The notes: generated by a model from the letters alone, not told the origin. DNA of 64,000 bases from Chloroflexota bacterium (GCA_022821905.1 JAJECS010000003.1:62001-126000); one strand, 5' to 3'; shown: positions 38,115 to 47,969, counted from the first letter of the stretch. Numbers and translations are program-made.

Positions 38115-39098
38115 CTACGCCCGCTCAAGAAAAACCTGAAGGATCCGTCCATCGGTGCGAATCATCACGCTGCCGGCGAGATCGGTGCGAAAGACCTCTG
38201 CGCCATGCGCACGGAGACGGCGCAGGGCGCCGTCCCGCGGGTGATCGAAGGCGTTGTCGCGACCGGCCGACACGACGGCGATCTGAGGGTCGACGGCATC
38301 CAGGAACTCCGCAGTCGACGAGCTGTTGGAGCCGTGGTGAGGGACCTTGAGCACGTCGGCGGGCTGAAGGACTCGGGACGCCACCAACTCCGCTTCGGCG
38401 GTCGCCTCGATGTCGCCGGTCAATAGCATCGCGGATGCCCGATATGCCAGATGCAGCACGACCGACCGATCATTGTCATCGTTCGGGGCCGGTTCCGGCG
38501 GGTTGAGCACAGACAGGTCCACCTGGGGGTGCCATGCCAGCGCGTCGCCGCGCCGGACCTGCCGAACTTCCACGCCGACATCGCGGGCGAGGGTCAGAAC
38601 ATCCCGCATCACGGGATGGCTCAGGTCGTCATCGGCGTGCACGACGGTCCCGACGGCGAACTCGCGCATGACCGTCGGTGCGCCGCCGATGTGGTCGCCG
38701 TCGGCGTGCGTCAGCACCAGGTAGTCGAGGCGATCCACGCCCAACCGTCGCAGTTGCGGCACGATTGCCGCGCCGGCGGTCCGCGCATCGGGCCCCGCGT
38801 CCACCAGCATGGCGGCGTCGTCCAACCGCAGCAGCAGGGCGTCGCCCTGGCCCACGTCCAGCGCGCGCAATTCCAGTTCGCCTGCTGCCAGCGGCGGAAG
38901 CGCGGTCGCGTCCGGACGCGCCCGGATGACGCTGGCGACCACGATCAGCAGCGCCGCCAGCAAGAGGAGCGCCGCCAGGCGAGGTCTCGCGGCCGGACCG
39001 ACGGGTGGCAATCCTGCCTGTCGCAGGCGCCCGCCAACGGATCCGGTCCATCGCCTCACCGCACGAACGAAGGCGGAGCACCGCGCGGTCAGTCGCAT
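38115..39098 (-). CDS. ComEC/Rec2-like metallo-beta-lactamase-fold hydrolase without the ComEC channel domain
   Basis: LRALDVGQGDALLLRLDDAAMLVDAG; LVLTHADGDHIGG; MLLTGDIEATAEAEL; VLKVPHHGSNSSS; one N-terminal TM. Confidence 0.85.
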   Translation of the reverse strand: MRLTARCSAFVRAVRRWTGSVGGRLRQAGLPPVGPAARPRLAALLLLAALLIVVASVIRARPDATALPPLAAGELELRALDVGQGDALLLRLDDAAMLVDAGPDARTAGAAIVPQLRRLGVDRLDYLVLTHADGDHIGGAPTVMREFAVGTVVHADDDLSHPVMRDVLTLARDVGVEVRQVRRGDALAWHPQVDLSVLNPPEPAPNDDNDRSVVLHLAYRASAMLLTGDIEATAEAELVASRVLQPADVLKVPHHGSNSSSTAEFLDAVDPQIAVVSAGRDNAFDHPRDGALRRLRAHGAEVFRTDLAGSVMIRTDGRILQVFLERA

Positions 39099-39219
39099 GG
39101 CGATGGTCCGCGCCGGTCGGATCCGCCCGCTACGCGGTCACTCGTCGCTCGACCGGAAGGCGCGGCGCGTTGTGAACAACCACGCCAATCTTGCCGTCGC
39201 CGAAGCCGTCCGATAACGG

Positions 39220-40512
39220 TCAGAGCGGACGCACGTGCCCATCGCCGCGCACGACCCACTTGTACGTGGTCAGCTCGCGCAAGCCCATCGGCCCCCGAGC
39301 GTGCAGCTTCTGGGTGCTGATGCCCACCTCGGCGCCGAGTCCAAACTCGCCGCCGTCCGTGAACTGGGTGGACGCGTTCACGTACACCGCGGCGGCATCG
39401 ACCTCGTCGAGGAAGCGCTCGGCATTGGCCAGCGATCGGGTCACGATGGCCTCCGAGTGGCCGGACCCGTGCGCCTGGATGTGGCCCAACGCCTCGTCAA
39501 TGCCGTCCACGACGACCACCGACATGCGCAGGTCGAGCCATTCCGTGTCGAGATCATCGGCCTCGATATTCACAACCCGTGCGAGGCCGTCTAGCAGCGG
39601 CAGCGCTTCGGCGTCGGCGTGCATCTCGACGCTCTTGTCCGCCAGCGCCTGTCCCACCGCGGGCAAGAACTCAGCCGCCATGCTCCGGTCGACGAGCAGA
39701 GTGTCCAGCGCGTTGCAGATCGACGGCCGCCGGGTCTTGGCGTTGACCACGATGCGCTCGGCCGCCGCCAGATCGGCGCTCGCGTCCACATAGGTGTGAC
39801 ACACGCCCCAGCCGGTTTCGATCACCGGCACCGAGGCCGTCTCGGTCACGAAGTCGATCAGCCCCTGGCCGCCCCGAGGCACCACGACATCCACGCCATG
39901 GCGCGCCTGCAACAGCTCGCGCACCAACTCCCGGTCGGGGTCGGTGATGGCCTGGATGGCATCCGCCGTCACTCCCGCCGTCGCGAGCGCCTGGCGCGCC
40001 AAATGGACCAGCGCGCCGGTGCTGTGCTGGGACTCGCTGCCGCCGCGCAGAATCACCGCGTTGCCGGCCTTGAGACCCAGGGCCGAGATGTCGATGGCCA
40101 CGTTGGGACGCGACTCGAAGACAGCCCCGATCACACCCAGCGGCACCCGGCGCCGGGCCACCTCCAGGCCGTTCGGCAGGCGGCGCGCGTCGACGGACTC
40201 TCCGACCGGGTCGGGGAGGCCGATGACCGTGCCCAGCGCGTCGGCGATCCCGTCGATCCGCGCCGGCGTGAGCGTCAGGCGGTCGATGAAGGCGTCGTCC
40301 CGACCGGCGGCCCGCGCCTGCGCCACGTCCCGGGCATTCGCCGCCAGCACGTCGGTCTGCTCGGCTCGGAGCGCGGCCGCCATCGCCTCGAGGGCCTGGT
40401 TCTTGGCGTCGGCGTCCAGCTTGGCAATCTCCCGCGCGGCGCGGCGCGCCGCCGCGACCAGATCGGGGACGCTCGGCCGAACGGCGGTCGGCGCGTCAAT
40501 TGCGGCGTTGAT
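39220..40512 (-). CDS. proA: Glutamate-5-semialdehyde dehydrogenase
   Basis: PLGVIGAVFESRPNVAIDISALGLKAGNAVILRGGSE; VVPRGGQGLIDFV; conserved N-terminal coding extends upstream of ATG 40383 to about 40512. Confidence 0.93.
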   Translation of the reverse strand: MNAAIDAPTAVRPSVPDLVAAARRAAREIAKLDADAKNQALEAMAAALRAEQTDVLAANARDVAQARAAGRDDAFIDRLTLTPARIDGIADALGTVIGLPDPVGESVDARRLPNGLEVARRRVPLGVIGAVFESRPNVAIDISALGLKAGNAVILRGGSESQHSTGALVHLARQALATAGVTADAIQAITDPDRELVRELLQARHGVDVVVPRGGQGLIDFVTETASVPVIETGWGVCHTYVDASADLAAAERIVVNAKTRRPSICNALDTLLVDRSMAAEFLPAVGQALADKSVEMHADAEALPLLDGLARVVNIEADDLDTEWLDLRMSVVVVDGIDEALGHIQAHGSGHSEAIVTRSLANAERFLDEVDAAAVYVNASTQFTDGGEFGLGAEVGISTQKLHARGPMGLRELTTYKWVVRGDGHVRPL

Positions 40513-40532
40513 GACGACCTCCTCGGTCGGGC

Positions 40533-41639
40533 CTAGGCACTGTCGAGCAATACCAGGTTGTTGCGATGCACGGCTTCCGCCCCATGCTCGTAATCGAGGA
40601 TCGACGCGATCAAGTGTGACGGCCGACCCAGGATCCGCACCAAGTCGTGCGAGGCATAGTTTACGAGTCCGCGGGCGAAGACTCGTTCGTCGGGTCCGGC
40701 CACCGCCACGACGTCACCGCGGATGAAATCTCCATCGACGGCGCAAATGCCGGCGGGCAGCAGACTCCTCCCGGCATCGGTGAGCGCCTGCTTGGCGCCC
40801 CCGTCGACGCGCAAGGTGCCTCGCTCGGTGGCCGCGGAGCTGAGCCAGCGAGCTCGGCTGGTGCGGGTCACTTGTCGCGGCGCGAATCGCGTGCCGAGAC
40901 GCTCGCCAGCGGCGATGCGCGGGAGGACATCGGGCAGATTGCCGCCGGCGACGACGACCTCGATACCGTCGAAGCTGGCGCTGCGCGCCGCCTCCACCTT
41001 CGACCGGACGCCCCCCGACCCGCCGGCGCCGGCCGCTCCCGCCGCGCTGGCCAACACCTCGTCCGTCATTACATGCCCGTCCCGAATCAACTCCGCGTCC
41101 GGGTGGCGACGAGGATCACCGGTATAGAGACCGTCGGTGCCCGTGAGCAGGATCAGCAAATCGGCATCGACCAGCTGCGCGATCAGGGCCGACAACGGGT
41201 CGTTGTCGCCAAACCGCAATTCCTCCGTCGCCACCACGTCGTTTTCGTTGGCGATCGGCAACACGCCCTGATCCAGCAAGCCGGTGAGGGCGTTGCGCGC
41301 GTTGAGAAACCCGTCGCGCGTGGTCAGGTCGGCGCGGGACATCAGCGTCTGCGCCACGGTGATGTCGTGGGCCGCGAACACGGTGCCGTAGCGGGCGATG
41401 AGCGGCGCCTGTCCCACGGCGGCCAGGACCTGGCGAGTGGTGAGCTGATTGCCGCGCAGGTGGAGCCTCGCGCGCCCTGCCGCCACGGCCCCGGAAGACA
41501 CGAGCACCACCTCCGCACCATCCCGAATGAGCGATGAAATCTGCGCCGCGATCTGCTCGATGTAGCCCTCGTTGAGGCCGGCGGGCGTCGTGAGCAGCTG
41601 CGTGCCGCATTTGACGACGATGCGCTTTCGATCAGGCAT
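40533..41639 (-). CDS. proB: Glutamate 5-kinase
   Basis: RIVVKCGTQLLTTPAG; VVLVSSGAVAAGRARL; PIANENDVVATEELRFGDNDPLSALIAQLVDADLLILLTGTDGLYTGDPR; C-terminal PUA-like domain. Confidence 0.95.
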   Translation of the reverse strand: MPDRKRIVVKCGTQLLTTPAGLNEGYIEQIAAQISSLIRDGAEVVLVSSGAVAAGRARLHLRGNQLTTRQVLAAVGQAPLIARYGTVFAAHDITVAQTLMSRADLTTRDGFLNARNALTGLLDQGVLPIANENDVVATEELRFGDNDPLSALIAQLVDADLLILLTGTDGLYTGDPRRHPDAELIRDGHVMTDEVLASAAGAAGAGGSGGVRSKVEAARSASFDGIEVVVAGGNLPDVLPRIAAGERLGTRFAPRQVTRTSRARWLSSAATERGTLRVDGGAKQALTDAGRSLLPAGICAVDGDFIRGDVVAVAGPDERVFARGLVNYASHDLVRILGRPSHLIASILDYEHGAEAVHRNNLVLLDSA

Positions 41640-41762
41640 GGTTTTCGGGGATCCAGATCCGCCCTGCCGCTCGGGTGCGTGATTGTAGGGACTCGCCGAT
41701 ATAATGGCGCTCCCCCGCGCCGCGCGCCCTGTAGCGTGCCCAGCCCGAAGGAACACACGGCC

Positions 41763-43826
41763 ATGGATCGGGATAACAGCGACGCGATCCGAAACGTCGT
41801 GTTCGTGGCGCACAGCGGCGCCGGCAAGACTTCGCTCACCGAGGCCATGGCCTATGTGACCGGCCAAACGTCACGCCTCGGGCGGGTGGAAGACGGCAAC
41901 ACCATGTCCGACTTCGACCCGGACGAGGTGGAACGGGGCATGTCGATCAATCTCTCGGTCGTGCCGTGCCCCTGGCGGGGCGCCACCGTCAACGCGATCG
42001 ACACGCCGGGATATCCGGACTTTATCGGCGACGTGGTCTCGGGACTGCGGGCGGCGGATGCGGCGATCGTGGTGATCGACGCCACCGCCGGCATCCAGGT
42101 CGGCACCGAAATCGTGTGGCGGCTCGTCGACCGACGCGACCGCCCGCGACTCGTGGTTGTGAATCGCATGGACCGCGAAAACGTGAGTTGGGAAAACGTC
42201 GTCCAGGAGCTGCGCGACAAGTTTGGCGCGGCCATCGCCCCCATCCAGATCCCACTGGGCGACGCGCCCGAGTTCGACGGCGTGGTCGATCTGCTGGACG
42301 GCACCGCCCACGCGTTCACCGACGGCGGCAGCGAGCCGATCCCCGTGCCCGATGAGTTGAGCGAGACGGTCGAGATCGCGCGGGAGCAACTCACCGACGC
42401 GGTGGCGGCAACGGACGACGACCTGTTGGAGAAGTATCTCGAAGGCGAAGAGCTCGAGCGCGCGGACCTGGAGCGGGCGCTGCGGGAAGGCGTGCGCACC
42501 GGCGAGGTCTATCCCGTCGTGTTCACCGCCGCCACCGCGACCCACGGCGTGCGCGAATTGCTCGACGCCATCACCGCCGTGTTGCCGGCGCCGCCGGACC
42601 TGCCCGTCGCCCCCGTCGCCAACGGCGCGACCATTGACTTCGCGAGCGACGGGCCGATCGTGGCCCAGGTCTTCAAGACGCTGGCCGACCCGTTCGTGGG
42701 CAAGGTGTCGCTGCTCCGCCTCTACACCGGGACGATCTCGGGAGATGTCGAGTTGCGCAATCAGACCAGCGGACGGAACGAGCGGCTCTCCGGATTCCAA
42801 TACCCGGTGGGCAAGGGCGGCGAGCAAGCGGGAGTCGTCGTGGCCGGCGACATCGCGTTTGTCACCAAGCTGGACAACGTCGCCACCGGCGACACGCTGG
42901 TATCGGACAGCTCGGCGCACCGGATGGGCGCGCTGGATATGCCCACGCCGCTGTTCGAGGCCGCCATCACGCCGGCGACCCAGGCCGACCTGGACAAGAT
43001 GGGCCAGGTGCTGGCGCGGATTGCCGAGGAGGACCCGTCGCTGCAGGTCCGGCGCGACGACCAGACCGGCGAGACCATTTTGGCCGGACTGGGCGAGTCG
43101 CACGTGCATATCAGCCTCGAGCGCATCCGGCGCAAGTTCGGCGTGAACCTGCTGTCGGACGTGCCGCGGGTGCCCTATCTCGAAACCATTCGCAAGACCG
43201 TGAACGCGCACGGGCGGCACAAGCGGCAGTCCGGCGGTCGCGGGCAGTTCGGCGATGTGCACATCGAGTTCTCCCCGCGGGAGCGAGGCGCGGGCTTCGA
43301 GTTCGAGGACCGCATCAAGGGCGGCGCGATTCCCAGGCAGTACCTGCCGGCCGTGGAGAAGGGCCTCGTCGAATGCTTCGCCAGTGGCTCGCTGGCGGGA
43401 TTTCCCGTGGTGGACATCAAGGCGGCGGCGTTCGACGGCCAGTATCACGACGTGGATTCATCCGACGAGTCCTTCCGCAACGCCGCCCGGCTGGCGGTGG
43501 AGGACGGCTACCCGCAAGCCAGCCCCGTGATCCTGGAACCGATCGTCAAGCTCGCCATCGAGATTCCCGACGTCAACACGGGTGACGTGATCGGCGACAT
43601 CAGCGCGCGCCGCGGGCACGTGCTGGGCATGAATCCCGCCGACTACGACGGCGCCTCGATCGTCGAGGTGGAGGCGCCCAAGGCAGAGGTGCAGCGTTAC
43701 GCCACCGACCTGCGGTCGATCACGCAGGGACGGGGGCAATTCACCAGCGAATTCGTCCGCTACCAGGAAGTGCCGCCGCACGTGCAGGATCGCCTCGTCG
43801 CCGAGGCGGCCGCCGCGGACGGCTAG
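41763..43826 (+). CDS. Elongation factor G-like GTPase (FusA2/EF-G2 type)
   Basis: VVFVAHSGAGKTSLTEAMAY; ERGMSINLSV; DTPGYPDFIGDV; NRMDREN; full-length domain IV/V (RKTVNAHGRHKRQSGGRGQFGDVHIEF). Confidence 0.88.
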   Translation: MDRDNSDAIRNVVFVAHSGAGKTSLTEAMAYVTGQTSRLGRVEDGNTMSDFDPDEVERGMSINLSVVPCPWRGATVNAIDTPGYPDFIGDVVSGLRAADAAIVVIDATAGIQVGTEIVWRLVDRRDRPRLVVVNRMDRENVSWENVVQELRDKFGAAIAPIQIPLGDAPEFDGVVDLLDGTAHAFTDGGSEPIPVPDELSETVEIAREQLTDAVAATDDDLLEKYLEGEELERADLERALREGVRTGEVYPVVFTAATATHGVRELLDAITAVLPAPPDLPVAPVANGATIDFASDGPIVAQVFKTLADPFVGKVSLLRLYTGTISGDVELRNQTSGRNERLSGFQYPVGKGGEQAGVVVAGDIAFVTKLDNVATGDTLVSDSSAHRMGALDMPTPLFEAAITPATQADLDKMGQVLARIAEEDPSLQVRRDDQTGETILAGLGESHVHISLERIRRKFGVNLLSDVPRVPYLETIRKTVNAHGRHKRQSGGRGQFGDVHIEFSPRERGAGFEFEDRIKGGAIPRQYLPAVEKGLVECFASGSLAGFPVVDIKAAAFDGQYHDVDSSDESFRNAARLAVEDGYPQASPVILEPIVKLAIEIPDVNTGDVIGDISARRGHVLGMNPADYDGASIVEVEAPKAEVQRYATDLRSITQGRGQFTSEFVRYQEVPPHVQDRLVAEAAAADG

Positions 43827-43834
43827 CGCGCCGG

Positions 43835-44893
43835 ATGGACGACACAGGCCGGGAGTTCCTGCAGCGGCTGATCGACGCGCCGAGCCCGTCCGGCTACGAG
43901 CAGGCCGCGCGCCGCGTCTGGCACGAGACGGTCGCCGACTACGCCGACGAGGTGCGCGGCGACGTGCACGGCAACGTGATTGCGACCCGAAACCCCGGCG
44001 GCAGCCCCAGGCTGATGTTCGCCGGGCACTGCGACGAGCTCGGCCTGCAAGTCAACTACATCTCGGATAAGGGATTTCTCTACTTCAACACCATCGGCGG
44101 GCACGATCCCAGCCTGATCTCGGGGCGGCGCGTGATCGTCCACGCGCAGGACGGTCCCGTCCGCGGGGTCACCGGGCAGAGGGCCGTGCACCTGACGCCT
44201 CGCGACGAGCGCGGCAAGGCGCAGAAGGTCGAAGACATCTGGATCGACATCGGCGTGAGCGACAAGGCAGAGGCCGAGTCGCTGGTTCGCGTGGGCGACG
44301 CGGTGACCTACGAGCTCGGCATGGAGCCGCTGCGCAACGGCCTGGGCGTCGCGCGGGCCTTCGACAACAAGATCGGCGCCTGGGTGGTGGCCGAGGCGCT
44401 GCGGCGCATCGACGCCGCCAAGTGTTCGGCAGAGGTGGTCTCGGTGGCCACGGTGCAGGAAGAGTTGGGCCTGCGCGGCGCCATCACGAGCACGTTTGGC
44501 ATCGATCCGCTGGTCGGCGTGGCGGTTGACGTGACCCACGCCACCGATCATCCCAACATCAACAAGGTCACCGCCGGCGACGTGAGCCTGGACGGCGGTC
44601 CCGTCGTCACCCGCGGCGCCAACGTGAACCCGGTGGTCGAGCGGCTGCTGATGGAGAGCGCCGAGGCGCTCGGGATGGACGTTCAGATAGAAGCCGAGCC
44701 CCGCGGCACCGGCACCGACGCCAACGCTATGCAACTCTCGCGGGCGGGAGTGGCCACCGGGCTGGTGAGCGTGCCGCTACGCTACATGCACACGCCGTCG
44801 GAGATCATCTCGCTGGACGTGGCCAACCAGGCCGCCGACCTGCTGGCCGATTTCGCCCAGCGGCTGACGCCGGAGATGGACTTCACGCCCTAG
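43835..44893 (+). CDS. M42 family metallopeptidase
   Basis: PSPSGYEQAARRVW; MFAGHCDELGLQVNYI; AFDNKIGAWVVAEAL; ATVQEELGLRGA; VAVDVTHATDHP; EPRGTGTDANAMQLSRAGVATGLVSVPLRYMHTPSEI. Confidence 0.92.
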   Translation: MDDTGREFLQRLIDAPSPSGYEQAARRVWHETVADYADEVRGDVHGNVIATRNPGGSPRLMFAGHCDELGLQVNYISDKGFLYFNTIGGHDPSLISGRRVIVHAQDGPVRGVTGQRAVHLTPRDERGKAQKVEDIWIDIGVSDKAEAESLVRVGDAVTYELGMEPLRNGLGVARAFDNKIGAWVVAEALRRIDAAKCSAEVVSVATVQEELGLRGAITSTFGIDPLVGVAVDVTHATDHPNINKVTAGDVSLDGGPVVTRGANVNPVVERLLMESAEALGMDVQIEAEPRGTGTDANAMQLSRAGVATGLVSVPLRYMHTPSEIISLDVANQAADLLADFAQRLTPEMDFTP

Positions 44894-44932
44894 GACGAGT
44901 CCCGCTCGATCCTGACTGTCGTATCTGGCGCC

Positions 44933-45343
44933 TCAGCTGCGGATCAACTCGGCGAGCGCCTCCGACGGGGTCAATGCGAGGATGGGTGACCGGTCAAAGT
45001 CACGGACGCTTCGGGTGACGATGTGCCGCGCGCCGCAGGCCCGCGCGGCAGCGACTTGCAGCGCATCCTCGAAATCGCGCATGGGCAGCTCAGCGGCGTA
45101 CCGCACGGCACGCGTGTCGGTCTCGGCCACCGCCACGAAGCGAGTCAGATCGAGGATGAAGTCGCGGGCGCCGGGGCCGCCGTGCGACGGCGCCACGAGG
45201 TAGTAGAAGTTCGACACGGTGTGCCAGGCGATGAAGGCCTTTTCCCGGCCCCGTTCCAGGCGATCGAGCAGTTCCCCCGAAGCGTCGACATTGGGCTGCC
45301 GGTCAAACGCCACGTCCAGCAGCACGTCGGTGTCGAGCAGCAT
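44933..45343 (-). CDS. PIN-domain toxin
   Basis: MLLDTDVLLDVAFDRQP; FIAWHTVSNFYYL; RDFEDALQVAAARACGARHIVTRSVRDF (acidic PIN residues). Confidence 0.85.
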   Translation of the reverse strand: MLLDTDVLLDVAFDRQPNVDASGELLDRLERGREKAFIAWHTVSNFYYLVAPSHGGPGARDFILDLTRFVAVAETDTRAVRYAAELPMRDFEDALQVAAARACGARHIVTRSVRDFDRSPILALTPSEALAELIRS

Positions 45344-45564
45344 TAGAGGTACTTGCGAGCGAGGGCCTCGTAGCGCAGATCATCGCCGACCGCCGGTTGC
45401 AGCCGACCCCGCCAGCGCGCAGCGAAGGACGGCGCGCCCTCGTCCACTACGTCGCGGAGCCCCTGCTCGACGAGCGACGACAGCGACACGCCGCGGGCAC
45501 GGGCATGGCGCTTGGCCTGGAGGATGACCTCGGCGTCAACCGTGAGCGTGAGTCGGTGCTTCAT
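45343..45564 (-). CDS. Antitoxin partner of PIN toxin (DUF6364-like/RHH-like)
   Basis: MKHRLTLTVDAEVILQAKRHARARGVSLSSLVEQGLRDVV; directly upstream of and abutting PIN gene. Confidence 0.72.
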   Translation of the reverse strand: MKHRLTLTVDAEVILQAKRHARARGVSLSSLVEQGLRDVVDEGAPSFAARWRGRLQPAVGDDLRYEALARKYL

Positions 45565-45762
45565 TGGAACGCGTCCAATGGACGTATACGTATTTCCATG
45601 TCAGTATACGTGCTACTCGCGGCAATTGCTCGAACTGCTGCATCGTGACCGGGCGTCACGCAGAGTGGGAATCCACGCCGCCCGCGCTCGCCCAAATCAC
45701 GCAGCCGGTCTATCCAGCAACTCGACGAATCTGAGGGGCTGTGAGAAAGCACAACGCCCTTC

Positions 45763-46109
45763 GATTCCTCACGACGTTCGGAATGCCGAAACGGGCTCGC
45801 GAGGGCGTCGGGCACCGCGTCGGCGCCCGGAGTGACTCGCACCCCGACTTTGCCGGATTGGTCACACCACGAGCGGTCGGGCTGGGGATATGCTCGGGCC
45901 ATGGCATTCGGATGGGTGAACGGCTTGACGCATCTGCGCGGTGGCCCAGGCCCGGCGCAACCTGAGCAGCTTGACCCGGGCGATCCCACGCTGCACGCAG
46001 CGCGGACCAACGACGATTCGGTCACTCCGAGCACAGCGAGGAGTCTCGGATCCACCACTCCGGCCGCGAGGATTAGCGCTCTAGATTCCTCACATTCGTT
46101 CGGAATGAC
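45763..46109. repeat. Cluster of degenerate dispersed repeats (GATTCCTCA..CGTTCGGAATG) at 45763-45785 and 46084-46109
   Basis: Two copies of GATTCCTCAC[..]CGTTCGGAATG; same family as 50970-50998 and 56259-56285 (inverted orientations). Confidence 0.65.
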
Positions 46110-47838
46110 CGGCAGGGCGCGACGCAACGTGCCAATGGCCCTGCTGGCGGTCGGAGTCGCGATCATGCTGGTGGCCGCGGCCTGCGGCGAGGATGAACCT
46201 CCGCCGGAACCGGCCACACCGACGCCGACCGTCGAGGCCACGGCGCCTTCGCCGACGCCGGAGCCGCCAGCGCCCACGGCCGTCGTGACAGCCGCGCCAA
46301 CCGCCACTCCCACTCCGACAACCGCGCCCACGGCGACGGCAACGCCGTCGCCCAGCCCGACACCGAGCCCCATCCCCACGGCCACGCCATCACCGACTCC
46401 CACGCCGGAATCCACAGCCGAAGCCGTCCACGCATCCGACTTCGACCGCGACCGGCTGCACGAGGCCATCGCAAACAATCCGCCGGAGTCTGTTCGCATG
46501 ACGGCCCAGGCGCGCCTGATGCCCATGGTCGAGGGCGAAATCGCGGTGACGCTCGAGCTCGTGCCCGCCGACGAGGCCATACGCATGCTGATGGTGCTTG
46601 GTGCGGACGATCAGAAACTGAGCCTCGAACTGATCGTGATCGGCAACACCCAATACCTGCGCGCCGTGGATCCGGACGGAACCGAGAGCCCCTGGCTGGC
46701 TTCGAACATCGCAGCCGGTGACCCGGCGCTGATCGACGCCTTTGGAGCCGGCGACCTGCTGGACGACATGATTCCCGACGACGAGCTGGCGCCGATCGTG
46801 GCGGTGGGCGTGGAGGACTGCGGCGACGGCCGGCAGTGCTTCGTCCTCACCAGCCCCGAGGACACGTCGGTGCAGCTGCTGGTGGATACCGAGACTTATC
46901 TGCCGGTCGTGTTTCGCGGAGCGGCTCTCGGCGAGGGGTTCGATACGGACGTCGAGATGCGATTGGAATGGAACGCCGAGATCTCGATCAGCGCACCGGC
47001 CGACGCGCGTCAGGTGTCCCCCGACGAGTTCGCGCTCTCGCTGGCCGGATTCTTCTTCGGCTCGGCGGGCATCGCGCAGGGACCGACCCTGCCGCCGGCC
47101 ACCGGCGGGCAACCGGGGGCCGACGCGGAACGCGTGATCACCAGCGAGCGCGCCGCCTTGTGGCTGGAGCTGGGCGCTTCGCCCTATGGCGAGGCGCTCG
47201 ACGACTTTGGCGATCTGTTCCACGGCGACCTCGGCATCGCGCAAGTGCGCTATGACCCCACGGTGGACATCTGGACCTGGGGCGCGGGAAATATTGAACT
47301 GGCGGAGGCCACGGCGCGCGAGCTGTTCGGCCCGGACGGCGCCTTTCCCTGCGGCTCGACGGACCCCGTCGTGGCCTGCGGCGCTGATGGCGTAGGGCCC
47401 GGGACGTACCTCCTGGTCTGGAGCGAAGTGGTCGACCCGGTGCCGCTCGACGACGCCGCCTACATTCGCACCTTCTGGGCCCTGTTCCAGGACGGCGATC
47501 CGGCGAACGACTGGGAGGCGTTGCCACAGTTCGCCAACGACGTGCTGGACGGCAGCGACACGCACTACCGCATCGAGGCGACGCCGGGCGGTTGGGAGTT
47601 GGGCCGCACCTTCGGACCGCAGTTGGAGCCCCTGCCGACCGATGGCGCGGCCATGATCCTGTCAAACGTCGTCGTCTTCTGGGTGCCGGTGTCGGAGCTT
47701 GGTGATCTCGACGCCCTGAGCCTCGGCGTGGCCAGCTTCAGCGGTCCCGTGGAAAACCCTTTCGGGGTCAACGGAGCCCTGGACCGGTCGCCCGAGCCGC
47801 AACAGCCGCTGACGCCGCTGGACGAGGTGGGGTTCTAG
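46105..47838 (+). CDS. Putative lipoprotein with Pro/Thr-rich stalk, function unknown
   Basis: MALLAVGVAIMLVAAACGEDEPP lipobox, then PT repeats, then LppX/LolA-like beta-rich region; ORF track start 45832 passes through repeat DNA so start at 46105 preferred. Confidence 0.75.
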   Translation: MTGRARRNVPMALLAVGVAIMLVAAACGEDEPPPEPATPTPTVEATAPSPTPEPPAPTAVVTAAPTATPTPTTAPTATATPSPSPTPSPIPTATPSPTPTPESTAEAVHASDFDRDRLHEAIANNPPESVRMTAQARLMPMVEGEIAVTLELVPADEAIRMLMVLGADDQKLSLELIVIGNTQYLRAVDPDGTESPWLASNIAAGDPALIDAFGAGDLLDDMIPDDELAPIVAVGVEDCGDGRQCFVLTSPEDTSVQLLVDTETYLPVVFRGAALGEGFDTDVEMRLEWNAEISISAPADARQVSPDEFALSLAGFFFGSAGIAQGPTLPPATGGQPGADAERVITSERAALWLELGASPYGEALDDFGDLFHGDLGIAQVRYDPTVDIWTWGAGNIELAEATARELFGPDGAFPCGSTDPVVACGADGVGPGTYLLVWSEVVDPVPLDDAAYIRTFWALFQDGDPANDWEALPQFANDVLDGSDTHYRIEATPGGWELGRTFGPQLEPLPTDGAAMILSNVVVFWVPVSELGDLDALSLGVASFSGPVENPFGVNGALDRSPEPQQPLTPLDEVGF

Positions 47839-47946
47839 GGAGTCGGAGTCTTGCGGGGTCGCCGCAGGTACATCACACGGTTGCTGTAGAGCAGGTCCCC
47901 TAAGGAGATTGGCGCCCTCGCCCTAGCCGAATCACCCTCACCCCAG

Positions 47947-47969
47947 CCCTCTCCCATCAAGGGAGAGGG
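47947..47969. terminator. Hairpin CCCTCTCCC-ATCAA-GGGAGAGGG between convergent genes (possible bidirectional terminator; also dispersed-repeat family)
   Basis: Perfect 9-bp stem, 5-nt loop; no U-tract. Confidence 0.45.

Noticed and set aside
41871-43448. 525-aa minus-strand ORF
   Set aside because: Antisense to the EF-G-like gene with no domain signature
45832-46104. N-terminal extension of the lipoprotein ORF
   Set aside because: Passes through dispersed-repeat DNA; a proper signal peptide/lipobox begins after ATG 46105
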